Part shown: in pieces, positions 22,335-32,512 of the stretch
How the letters are laid out: each line of letters opens with the position of its first letter
Numbering within the stretch: the first letter of the stretch is position 1
NCBI GenBank assembly: GCA_009746045.1
Contig: RPFO01002176.1
Span: 507,501-546,267 of the forward strand
Direction: 5' to 3'
DNA from: Mesostigma viride
Lineage: Eukaryota; Streptophyta; Mesostigmatophyceae; Mesostigmatales; Mesostigmataceae
DNA length: 38,767 nt
Notes under the pieces: generated by a model
Databases searched by the model: none
The model's input: the letters and a program-made list of their open reading frames with translations, nothing else
Told to the model about the DNA's origin: nothing
Translations under genes and position numbers: made by a program

Positions 22335-25300
22335 CACTCATCAAGCGCACGTATACTATTGCGTCACATGGGTGGCAATAAAACAACCTTCAACCCCTAG
22401 AAACTGATTGGGAGGGCATCCAACCTTGTCTCACTGCCTCAAGGGGTCAGGCCACAACAAGTTCTCCGAATCATGGCGACACCTAACTGTGAGTGCTAAA
22501 TGATTCTTGGTTTCAATGTGCTGCCCCTCACAGTTTGGACCCTAAACCCTTGCCTAGTACGTTGCAACACTTACACGCTGTCAACACAACAAGACAAACA
22601 ACATGTCCCATTGGGGAGCCACGGAGTAATGGCATTGCCGCAGTAAATGCCAAAGTGAATGCTAAATACATCGACCCCTAGTGTAGGAATAATTAATTGG
22701 TACTCTTGTGCACATGCATGGCTGCCAAAATGAATTAACACACGCAGATGGATACTTGTTTACAGAAGTTATACTTTGAATACGTCGTCGTGTAAACCAA
22801 CGCCCCTCGCCCTAGGCTACACCGTTCACATTAAGCGCATGTATATGAGTATGAATATGCATCGTGTGCTGTTGCTTCAAGCTTGTTCCTATACACAATC
22901 ACACCGTAACAGAAACTGGCGTTCATCCAATACAGAAAACGCCCGCCACAAATTCCAAGCAGGATCTGAGCGTAGGCTTGGCCGTGATGCTGACCATATC
23001 AAGCAACTATCAATTACTGGCAAGCAATGGCGACCGTAATGACAATCACCAGCACGCAGCACCTGCTAGAAGAAAAAATCCAGCAACTACTAGCAAAAGT
23101 CAGGTGGGTGACACGTGCCAGGGGTATGCAGCCAAGATCAAACAGTGGAAAACATGGGCACAGTAGGGCTTCCCATCCCACGAACAGCCAAAGTCTCCCT
23201 TAAAAATGTGTTCTTGATGCACGTTTGATGCACGGGAGCTAATCCAAAGATGTTCCCCAAGGAAATACAGGGAGAGCCTGTGGGGAAAACAGGGGGGAAG
23301 CTGCATTGCGGGTAATGACCCACTGTATATGCTCCCGACCCGTTGCCGACGGAAAGCAAATGGTAAGAAACTACCTGGACGGTAATGATGTAATTGAAAG
23401 ACGTAAGAAGCTTTCCCGAACCGACGGAAGGACGACAAAGCGCAGCGTGTAAGGCAGAGGCAGTTGCGTATTGCTGAAAATGACGCGACCAAAACGGTTG
23501 CCGATCATGAAAAAACGGACCTCCATCCCGTTGCTGACGGAAACACAGTGTAGAGACGCGGCCTGGCTTGGAAGCAGGACAGTCGATGGAAAAACCGCTA
23601 GACGAACTTCCCAACCGAAGTACTTACAAAAAAATGCAGCGGTAGAGACTGCAGCCTGCTGCAGTGCAGGAACGCCAACCAGAAGCGAAGGGTTCCTGCG
23701 AAATAGAAGGAGACAGGCCGGAATACAGAGGGTAACGTTGATGACGTTACCACTCGAAGTGGGTAAATGGAAGTGGCCGACTGAAAAGTCGCTGGCATTT
23801 CTGCCCTGGATGGAAAACGTTGGGTAAGCAAATCGACCCGTTAGCAATAAAATGGGAAGAGCGCCCAGACGAAACAACCGCAGCTTACCCAAGCGAGATG
23901 AACTCTTTCTTGACAGTCGTCCATGCCAACGTCGGCCAGCCCGGGCCAGGTAGCTGCCGCGGCCATGCCGCACCAGAATTTGAATTTTGTGCCCGGCAAC
24001 GTTCCTAAAATGCAGGAATGGCTGGGCCGACGGCCGACGCGTGGCCCGTGGCCCATGGCCCGTCGCCCGTGTTTTTACGTGCCTGCGCCTGGCCTGCCTT
24101 AACACGTCCCATGTAGAAACTCAGTCCTAAAAATAGGACTGAGTATACCATCTTTGAGATCATGGGGCGGTAAGGGTAGGGGGGTACCCCATATATTTGA
24201 TATGCATCATAGCACTCAATATCATGCTAATGCTTGGGCATGTGCTTAAAAAATCATATGTTGACCAAATCATGTAAAATCATACATGACTCTCAACCCT
24301 TACTCGCGATTTTGGAATTTTCTGTGGAAGCACGAGTGTGTAAAATCCAATAAAATCCATATTCACCATTAAAAATCATAGGCGTGAAGATATTAGAGTT
24401 CTTGAACTGTGGCAAAAAACTGGACTCAATTCGGCCACTGGCACTGCCTGAAACATGCAAAACACTGCCAGTCCTATAAATAGGACTGGGCCTTGGTAAC
24501 AAAATGCTAGCATGGGAGTGCGGTCGTACTACACACCACCGTGGCCACCAACCATGCCAATCAACTCATTTCCCTTCCAGCATAATAGGACAACATGCTT
24601 GCATCATCATATTGCAGTTATATTATACCTTATAATGTGTGAGAGCCTATGCAAGCACGTAGGGAATGGGTTTGGATACCTACCCACGAAAGGTTTTTTT
24701 GTGTGTGTTAACCACCAATGTATTGGGCAGGTTAAGCATATTTCAAGTGTCTCTAACAAGAATGGACATGGATGAAACTGTTTTGCCTTGCCATGGCATG
24801 GCCAACATACTTGCTGGCACATTATGACAGTGGTTTACCACCAAGATCTTTCACTCACCCATATAAGCTTGAAAGCACCCTTGACGAGGCCCATGGCCAC
24901 ACAATTATGCAGTATGAACGTAGCAAAAGAACAACTAACATCTATGAAGGTGTTTAAACCCATACAGCGCCTAAAAACCTGCACAACTACACCAGGGCAA
25001 GGCAAATGCCTGGCAACATCATCTAAAAAGGGGGTTTTGGAGAGGGGCAGGCAACGGTCAAGAAAGAGCATCAAGACTCGAAACTGGCAACACCTCGCAA
25101 GCTTAAACTCATGTAAGAACATCAAGAAATGATGAGACAACGATATTCCGGCTTTATCTTGCATGGCTGGCGTTACCTTGGCCCAGGCGGTGCCCGCAAA
25201 AGTGGCACTTTGAGGCACACACACCATGAAGTGACAGAGTGGTCGAAATCATCAAATCTATACTGCCACTAAGTCAATTCTATGACCATGCATGATAACA

Positions 25301-25938
25301 AGTAGAAAGAAACCTATAAACCCTTTGACTTGCGCCGGAAAGCAGTTGTAGTAATCAATTCCGTCGGCCTGCCTGATCGCAGCTTTTTCCAGCAAGAACG
25401 GTGCCGACACCTAGTAAATCGCATTTCCGCGAGCTGAAAATTGACTTGTATCATCTCTATGATATATAAAAACTATTTACTGAGTTTGGCCAGCTATATC
25501 GTCGGAAAACGTAAACTGCATGCATGGGCGCAAGCCGCCATGGCTAGGTCGTGCATTTCCGGAACACACGTTTCACGTGGAAAAGTACCCTTACCACCTG
25601 TTCTTTGACCGTACATTTAGCCGCTCATACCAAATCCAAAAAAATCGCAAAAATATGTCCAAGAAAGATCTTTTCACGTAGTATTTGAATAAATTTTGAG
25701 GGAATTTTTTTGACAAACCTTCCGATCGGGGCAAATTTTCTACGAAACCCCAAATCTCAGTCCTAAATTTAGGACTGAGTTGAACTCAGTCCTAAAAATA
25801 GGTGTGGCTACAGACGACGTGTTAACGCTGTTACGCCCGAGCGCCGCGCCCAGCCTTTGTCATGCCAGCCTTTGTCATGCCAGCCTTTGTCATCGTCTGA
25901 TGAAATCAGAATCTGCAGTTTAATATTACTCTTTTTAA
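22335..25938 (-). repeat. Right arm of the large inverted repeat (unit B), interrupted by a 1.7-kb insertion
   Basis: This is the reverse complement of 8202-10080, in two parts: 22335-24102 and 25822-25938. The conserved open frames lie here on the plus strand: 22776-23039, 22864-23166 (identical 100-codon frame) and 23820-24008 (identical 62-codon frame). Small differences such as an added TGC near 23660 and a lost TAA near 22570 mark the copies as distinct, not an assembly duplicate. Confidence 0.82.
24103..25821. mobile_element. 1.72-kb TTAA-flanked DNA element inside unit B
   Basis: TTAA stands at both ends (24099-24102 and 25822-25825). The termini are inverted: CACGTCCCATGTAG against CACGTCGTCTGTAG, followed on both sides by ACTCAGTCCTA/TAGGACTGAGT palindromes (24119-24144; 25756-25779 and 25784-25802). 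A related palindrome sits inside at 24468-24489. The other unit-B copy reads through near 8318 with a single TTAA, differing only by three bases next to the site, so it is close to the empty site. TTAA duplication is typical of piggyBac-type transposition. No transposase is recognised; a 130-codon minus frame at 24835-25227 has no family I know. Confidence 0.78.
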
Positions 25939-26426
25939 CCATATACGAAGGCGAAATGCAAAAAGTTAAAACGTTAGCCTCCGACAATCTGGAGCGTCCG
26001 ATGATGGATCCAACGGACGTGATAAACCCGCTAAGTTAGCGGCTCGGGTCGTCCGTCCAAATACTACACATAAACAACCAATACAAAACAAGCAAACTAC
26101 GGAAAACAAACGGCCTTCGGCCCCAACCGCATAGACGCGACGCAAGGGATTCGGGGGCCGTCGGATGGTCAGTGGAGGCGTCATCATCAGTAGTCGGTCC
26201 CCAACCGGCCGAGGGGCGACGGGTTGACTGGGGTAAAGGTGGCGCAAGCCACCGGAGATGGGTGGGGGCGGCCTAGTCTCAAAAAAAAAAAAACCTTCGC
26301 AGTTGTTGTTGTTACATGTAACATTCATTTGTTTGAGGGGAAGGCCGGAGTCGCCAAAGAAATGGGTTCCCAGTCGCCAAAGGCGAATCCCTAGTCGCCA
26401 AAGGTGAAATCGTTAGGTGTATCGTT
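25939..26426. other. Possible poly(A)-tailed retro-insert, no gene recognised
   Basis: An A13 run at 26281-26293 follows GC-rich sequence containing GGATTCGGGGGCCGTCGG. This could be the tail of a short plus-strand retrocopy, but no target duplication was found. The minus-strand open frame here is Pro/Arg-rich and begins in the T-run complement, so I do not call it. Three AGTCGCCAAA words lie at about 26350-26400. Confidence 0.35.
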
Positions 26427-26760
26427 AGGAGTATCGTTAGGTGAAGAGGTAAGTACCACGTAGCGACCAGCTGGTTACCAACTGTGAGAGCTCACTTGTC
26501 TGTGACTCTGTGGTTCCGCTTACAGCTTACAACTGTGAGAGCTCACTTCAATACAACAAAAAAAATTCGGGGAAATGGGTATATATATTTTTATTGGCCA
26601 ATTATTATTCAATTCCCAAAAAAAATTTAAATTCAGCGCGGGAATACTCAACTCAATTTCAGTTCAGTTTCCGGGTAAATGGGTATTTTTATTAACCAAT
26701 AGGAATATCATTAGGTTAAGAGGTGCCACGTATCGACCAGCTGGTTACCCACTGAGGGTA
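26427..26760. repeat. Pair of direct repeats of about 50 bp, with the 8.1-kb motif block between
   Basis: AGGTGAAGAGGTAAGTACCACGTAGCGACCAGCTGGTTAC-type sequence at about 26428-26480 recurs at about 26705-26752. Between them GAGAGCTCACTT appears twice, and TTTCCGGGTAAATGGG once, in the same order as at 8093-8200. Confidence 0.55.
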
Positions 26761-26940
26761 GTGTGATAGGTGAAAGGTTTAGAAAGGAGCATTATGTGAG
26801 TGTCTGATTGCGGAGTGTCTGATCAGATTATGTGACCAGGGGAGCCAAGTGACGCGCGTAAGGTCACCGTGAGGAATGCAAGTAAACACCCTGTTGCGTC
26901 CCAGGAGAGCATGGAAGAGCTCCAAGGGGCTGGGCGCCTG

Positions 26941-27510
26941 TCATTGTTGGGGCGGGGTCCCACACCTTGTATTGTTCTTGCGCCAAGAGCCAACTGAAGC
27001 GCGACGCATTGCTGAGTTCCAGAGGAAGATAAACCGCCTCACCACGGCGGCTTTGGTGTATTCGTGCCGCACTTTGAAAACCGTCTCGTTCCGGATAGTC
27101 CAGATCGCATATAGCATATTAGTTCGGAGCCATACCCAGGCTAGTTGACTGTCGGATAACTCCTCCCCGGGGGTCCCCGCCATACCGAATATGATACAAC
27201 GCACGGATAGCGTTAGTGTGGAATGTGGTAGCGCGGTCCATGCGGACCATACGTTAAACAACCATTGCCACACCCCGCTCACTTGGCAGTAGAGAAAGCG
27301 GTGCTCACTTGTTTCCGAAGGGAAGGTGCACAGGCATGTCGCATCGTGGTGAAACCGGCAGCTGAGGGTCGCGTTTACCCCGATGGCTCTGTGCAGTAAA
27401 AGATGTTGAATGTCGGTCGCTCTGCGGTCCACCAAAGGGTGATCGACCGCCAGGGTGATAAGTTTAATCCAACTATATCCAGGCCATTGAAAGCCCCACT
27501 TGGAACTCAA
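26941..27510 (-). pseudogene. C-terminal zinc-binding end of a LINE reverse transcriptase (zf-RVT-like)
   Basis: The frame encodes about 189 residues. It includes LLLHRAIGVNATLSCRF, a Cys/His cluster CLCTFPSETSEHRFLYC followed by VWQWLF, and later LRTNMLYAIWTIRNETVF. The order Cys-x-Cys, ET..H...C, W, then IW..RN..VF is that of the reverse-transcriptase zinc-binding domain at the C-terminus of L1-like ORF2 proteins. The polymerase domain is absent: beyond 27510 the sequence changes to a GTGAGAAA repeat. It is on the opposite strand to the 16226-18018 LINE and has different residues, so it is a separate family. It should be a dead fragment. Confidence 0.78.
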
Positions 27511-27835
27511 TTTCTGAGAAAATTCTCAAAAACCCTCAATTTTCTCACCCCTTTGAGAAAAAAGGTGAGAAAAGTGAGAAAAATCTCAATTTTTTTCCGC
27601 AAACGCTAGGCAACAAAATCTCACCAGGGTGAGATTTTGGTGAGAAAAAGGGGGTTTGGGTGAGATTTGGGTGAGAAAAAACCCTAAAGTGAGAAAAAAG
27701 GTGAGAATGGGTGAGAAAAAGTGAGAAAAAGTGAGAAAAAGTGAGAAAAAGTGAGAAGTTTCTCACCAACACGAGAAAAATCACTAACACGAGAAAAATC
27801 ACAAGTCAACGTGGTGAGAAATTTCTCACCAAGAG
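27511..27835. repeat. GTGAGAAA-rich block with both orientations
   Basis: Variants of GTGAGAAA(A) and its complement TTTCTCAC recur more than 20 times, with local palindromes such as CTCACCAGGGTGAG and GTGAGAAATTTCTCAC. It has no coding value. It may be the subterminal repeat zone of a DNA transposon that cut the LINE at 27510; no terminal inverted repeat was found. Confidence 0.7.
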
Positions 27836-28845
27836 TGCAACACGAAAAAAATCATGAGCTTTATTTCATTAAGTCATTATAATGTGAAAATAAACTCAGC
27901 ACCACTAATTATTTAATTACATGATTAATTGAACTCGTGCTCCCGTTGGATCACGGAGCACCGAAGTGCTTTTAATCCCTGTGTGTGCACAACAGGAAGG
28001 GCACAGACCCCCTTTCTCCTTCATGCCAAAGGCATGTCGCAGCTGCTATTGGACCCGATAAACGATCCGGCAATCTGTGGGTGCAATAAGACCCATGTGA
28101 GCATATCATAGCAAGGAGCGTGGGCAAGTAATCTGAGCACTGCCATGACGTAGCATGGTTGTACAAGGACTAAGCTAAGGCTATGGCTGGTTGTGTACCG
28201 TGTGTTAGCGGTGCACGTGACTAGGTATAATGGCTCAGCTAGGCAAACATTCTAGGCATGGCTGCCATGGCGGCAGAGACTGCCAATGATTACAAGCTAG
28301 GGCTATTCTAGCCCGCAGGGGGCGTCCACATCTCGTGGTTGATCATCAGGTCCCCGCCCCTCCAGTAAACCTTGGGACGTCAGGATTGTTGATTCCCAGC
28401 ACGTTGAACGCGTTGTGTCAGCACAGCGATCCCCCCTGCATCCAAACAAAGGCACACCGATAACCAAGAAAAGAGTATGCAAATGTGCAGCCTTGTTCAT
28501 TGAAATTATGGCTGGCTTACGCAAAGAGCGACTGTAAGATGACCTATACAGTGGGGCCGGAAACAGCTTGCTTGATCAGGGCGTGTTTTTCGAGCTTCAC
28601 TGGCCGGGAGTGTCTAGTGGTGAGAACCATTGCTGCGATCGCTTTCCCACCATTTACGAGGAAATACCCGCAAATGAAAAACCAATGAAACGGTCTAGCT
28701 TGATTCAGTCATTGCATTAGCCACATGCCATCATGCATGTTTCCAAACGTCCAAGAACTGCCCACGGTGCAAATGCAAAAATCCGGAGGACACGACCTCA
28801 TTGCTTCATATTTGTATGCAGAAGAATAAAAAAGTAACATGCATT
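27836..28845. other. No gene seen
   Basis: Mixed-composition sequence. Open frames are below 75 codons on both strands and show no motif. Confidence 0.45.
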
Positions 28846-28862
28846 AAGGGCCCGCCTGCATA

Positions 28863-28962
28863 AAGGGCCTGAATTCTGATGCGGGCCCAACGGCAGCACC
28901 GCCAAAGCAGATAAGGGCCCGCAGTCTGATGCGGGCCCCACGGCACCACCGCCATAGCAGAG
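28863..28962. repeat. Two tandem 50-bp units with GGGCCCGCA hairpins
   Basis: AAGGGCC(T/C)...TCTGATGCGGGCCC...CGGCA(G/C)CACCGCCA(A/T)AGCAGA occurs at 28863 and 28913. The second unit has GGGCCCGCA and TGCGGGCCC close together, a 9-bp stem. Confidence 0.75.
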
Positions 28963-28984
28963 CTCGAAGCACTAGGAGTTAATT

Positions 28985-29480
28985 TTACGGGGCGTAAACG
29001 CCCCGGTTGAGGTTACCGGGGCGGTTACTGGCCAGTAACCATGTACGTTTAAGGTTACCGGCCAGGTTACCGGCCGGTAACCCGGAATGCAACAGACTAA
29101 ATACCGGCCGGTAATGGTTACCGGGCGGTATTAGTTACCGGAACGTTTACTGGGCGGTAACTTTTACCGGAGCCGTAACCATGCCCGTAACCTATCTGGG
29201 TTACGGTCATGGTTACGGCCCAAGTAGAAGTTACCGGGCGGTAAACTGGTATGGTTACGGGAACCAGTTCTGAGAACCGGGATGGGTTACCGGCATGGTT
29301 ACGGGACCAGTTCTGATAACCGGGCCTGGCTACTGGCCTGGTTACGGGTCCGTCAACCGTCCCGTAACCTGCAGTAGTTACGGCCCAGTAGTTGACCCTG
29401 GTTACTGCGGTGGTTACGGGGCCGGTTATGCCCCAGTAATATTAGTAACCCATGCCTACAACGCAGCCTGTCCGGGTTAT
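28985..29480. repeat. Cluster of GGTTACCGG/CCGGTAACC-type motifs in both orientations
   Basis: Over about 500 bp, words of the form GGTTAC(C/T)GG, GGTTACGG and their complements occur dozens of times at irregular spacing, often as adjacent inverted pairs (for example GGTTACCGGCCGGTAACC near 29070). It has no stable period. The plus-strand open frame through it (Gly/Tyr/Pro-rich) is a by-product. Confidence 0.8.
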
Positions 29481-29711
29481 GGCCCCGAATTCTAAAAGCA
29501 TTGACCCCGGCTATGGTGAGTGGCTTGCATGATATGGTGCTTTTCAAGATGCATTTTTGAATTAGGCATTTCATTAAAATGTTTAAGAAGTCATTAATAA
29601 TCAATTGCACGAATCACTTCCATCCGATGTTGTCAACGTGGGCTTCATGATGAAATCGTGGAGATGACGCACATGAAGTTCACGGAACATCTTAGGTAAT
29701 AAATTAAGCCG
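29481..29711. other. No gene seen
   Basis: AT-rich flank of the coding remnant that ends at 29712. Confidence 0.4.
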
Positions 29712-30131
29712 TTACGGCAGTAGAACCTTGGCCGATGAGGGTGGCGTCTTGAAGCTGTTGTCACCCTCAAGTCCGCTCGGCCAGGGGTAATCGCCCATGT
29801 TGATTTGAAAGGTACCGCCGTCCATATGGCGGCTCCGCTTTTGGTGCGAGTTGACCAACTTCCCGTCTTAATCATTCCGGATTGCCTGCAGTTCATTCCG
29901 CCTTTGTCCAAGTAAGACAGCAACTGTCACGCACTCATAGAAAACGCAAAATGCCCCGAATGCAGTTACGGCCATACGGTAGCGAGGAATAGCAGTTGAA
30001 ATTTCTAGTACACAGGCAACTAGTAAGAAAAGGGACGATGCGTGCACCACCACCAATACGTACGTGCATCCCTCTCTTGAAAATGACAGCATCTTCCATG
30101 CCGTCCAAGAAAAACGCAACGTATTTAACAT
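29712..30131 (-). pseudogene. Unrecognised coding remnant with one membrane-like segment and an in-frame TAA
   Basis: On the minus strand, a frame from about 30131 runs through a hydrophobic segment (MAVTAFGAFCVFYECVTVAV) and a polar stretch LLGQRRNELQAIRND to TAA at 29868-29870. The same frame resumes at once and reads to a second stop at 29712-29714. The second part (about 51 residues) includes SRHMDGGTFQINMGDYPWPS and SFKTPPSSAKVLLP and has strong protein-like composition. Either the TAA is a nonsense mutation in a decayed gene, or a short intron or recoding bridges it. An AVTAFG/TVTAFG-containing segment is duplicated upstream at about 30120-30200. No family recognised. Confidence 0.45.
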
Positions 30132-30240
30132 GAACCCGAATGCAGTTACGGTCGTAGACTAGTGAGGACTGGCAGCTGAAAGTTCTAGTTGATGGGCTGA
30201 GAATAAGGAAAAAAATGATGCGTGCACCCACCTAACCTAT
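29930..30240. repeat. Two diverged tandem copies of a unit of about 190 bp
   Basis: CCGAATGCAGTTACGGCC...TAGTGAGGA/CAGCTGAAA...TTCTAGT...GATGCGTGCACCCACC-like order occurs at about 29950-30050 and 30130-30230. The second copy leads straight into the 50-54-bp minisatellite, whose unit resembles its last part. Confidence 0.6.
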
Positions 30241-31470
30241 TACGTCCCTCCCATGGCAAGGAACCAGCAAAACCACCCACATACCCTGTTGTGTCCCTCC
30301 CTTGACAAGGAACAAGCACGTGCACATGCCCCACCCCACATGCATGCCTCCCTTGACAAGAATCGAACGGGCACGTGCACCCACCTACCCTATGTGCAGC
30401 CCTCCTTTGACAAGGAACAAGCACGTGCACAAGCCTACCCCACATGCATGCCTCCCTTGACAAGAATCGAACGAGCACGTGCACCCACCCACCCTGTGTG
30501 CACCCCTCCTTTGACAAGGACCAAGCACATGAACTCACCTACACTACGCGCGTCCCTCCCTTGACAAGGAATAGGCACGTGCACATGCCTACCCCACATC
30601 CATGCCTCCCCTGACCAGTAACAAGCACGTGCACCCACCTACCCTACGTGCATCCCTCCTGTGACATGGAACAAGCACGTGCACCCACCAACCCTATGTA
30701 CGTGCCTCTTGACAAGCAACAAGCACGTGCACCCACCTACCCTAAGTGCCCCCCTCCTTCGACAAGGAACACGCATGTGCACTCACCTACCGTACGTGAA
30801 TCCCTCCCTTGGCAAGGACCAAGCACGTGCACCCACCTACCCGATGTCCGCCCCTCCCTTGATAAGGTACAAGCATGCCCACCCACCTACCCTACCTGCA
30901 TCCCTCCCTTGACATGGAACAACCATGTGCACATTCCTACTCCACATGCCCCCCTCCTTTGACAAGGAACAAGCATGTGCACTCATCTACCGTACGTGCA
31001 TCCCTCCCTTGACAAGGAACAAGCAAGCCCACCCACCTACCCTACCTGCATCCCTCCCTTGACATGAAACAAGCACGTGCACATGCCTACCCCACATGCA
31101 TGCCTCCCTTGACAAGGAACGAGCACGTGCACCCACCCACCCTGTGTGCACCCCTCCTTTGACAAGGAACAAGCACATGAACTCACCTACACTACGTGCG
31201 TCCCTCCCTTGACAAGGAATAAGCACGTGCACATGCCTACCCCACATCCATGCCTCCCCTGACCAGTAACAAGCACGTGCACTCACCTACCCTACGTATG
31301 TGCCTCTTGACAAGGACCAAGCTCGTGCACCCACCTACCATACGTGAATCCCTCCCTTGACAAGGTACACGCATGCCCACCCACCTACCCTACGTGGGCC
31401 CCTCCCTTGATAAGGTACAAGCATGACCAGCCACCTACCCCGCGAGCCTCCCTACTTTGACAAGGAACAA
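30225..31470. repeat. Minisatellite of about 24 units, alternating 50-51 and 54 bp
   Basis: TTGACAAGG anchors recur at 30304, 30355, 30409, 30459, 30513 and 30563 and onward, so spacing alternates. Each unit has GCACGTGCAC (an 8-bp palindrome with a CACGTG core), a CACC-rich stretch and CCCTCC. Copies differ at several positions. A higher-order copy is visible: about 30420-30640 and 31060-31280 share the same order of variants. Confidence 0.9.
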
Positions 31471-32512
31471 GCACGTGGGCCCGCTAGCATGGCAGCAAGG
31501 AAGACATTACCCTAACATGGCATGGCCAAAGCAAAAGAGACAGAGAAGTCAATGGAGAGAGAGCTCCTAAGAACTCCTAGTAAAATTGGAAACCATGGAG
31601 GGCAAAAAACGTTCAACAACTTACGATGGGCATCGGCACATACAGAGAAGCCCAGGTGTGCCAGGTGTAAAATAAGCGAGATTGAAGTGTCGCCTACCTC
31701 GTGGGAGACTTTTGGTATCTGGTAAACAATGAAAGCGAGTGGAAAGATGGACAACGTGAAAATAACATACAATCCACTGCAATGCATGCAAAGAGGACAG
31801 AATCAGTAATAAAGCGCGCTGCATTCAGGCAGCGCTGAGCAATTGAACGGTGAACAATTTAATCCGGAACGCATTGTCTACGCGACTCGATGCGACTAAA
31901 CGTGGCATGCATACGCGGTCGCTGACTGAAGACATTGTGTACCTGGCTCAGCAAGGTGCGCTTGCAGCCGCTTTCTTAAATATGCCGCAGGCGCACGATG
32001 TAACGAATTGAAGTTTGCATGTAGTAACAAAGGCAAGAAAAGCGGTGTAGCTGGCTACCGACTACGCCATAGTAAGCTGTATCGGAGTTGGCGTTGCCGA
32101 TGGCTGGAAACGGATGACCGAATCATGCTAAACTGGGGCTCCAAAAGGGCTTGTCATGCATCCTAGTGCGCCTTTTGCTTTTTTTTCTTCAAGCATCGTG
32201 AGCATGCGGGTTTAGGGGGGCGCTTATTCTTGCACCACTATCAGTCGGCTGGACTGCAATCGGCATAGCCAGCGCAAGGTGATGCAAGGGCAGGCAAACT
32301 TTACCAGCTCGTTCAAGGCTCGTTGATGAAATTCAAACATCTAGGCGGCGCGTCTGCAACGGCTCATCGCAATTCGAATTCGCAAGCAGAACCCTCGTTA
32401 CACGTGGCGCATGCAGAGATCTGCTTCGGGCGGCTTGGCGTATCTCACTGCGTCGTGACTCGTGACTCGAGTACATAGTCAGCCTAGTTAGTACTCTGGG
32501 GGCCTCGAGTTC
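31471..32512. other. No gene seen
   Basis: Open frames are short and contradictory between strands. A single GAGTACATAG word at 32469-32478 foreshadows the palindromic units that follow. Confidence 0.45.

Noticed and set aside
21789-22407. Similar repeat-peptide frames in the right satellite
   Set aside because: Same cause: simple repeats with no stop codons, not genes.
24835-25227. Decayed piggyBac transposase inside the TTAA element
   Set aside because: I tried to match the 130-codon frame to the DDD motifs of that family and found no convincing alignment.
25966-26328. 120-codon minus frame starting near the poly(T) complement
   Set aside because: It begins with Asn/Phe runs from simple sequence and is Pro/Arg-rich without a motif; the plus-strand A13 tail explains the locus better.
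30225-31470. CRISPR-like array with about 50-bp spacing
   Set aside because: The whole unit repeats, without unique spacers, and the surroundings are eukaryotic with no cas genes.
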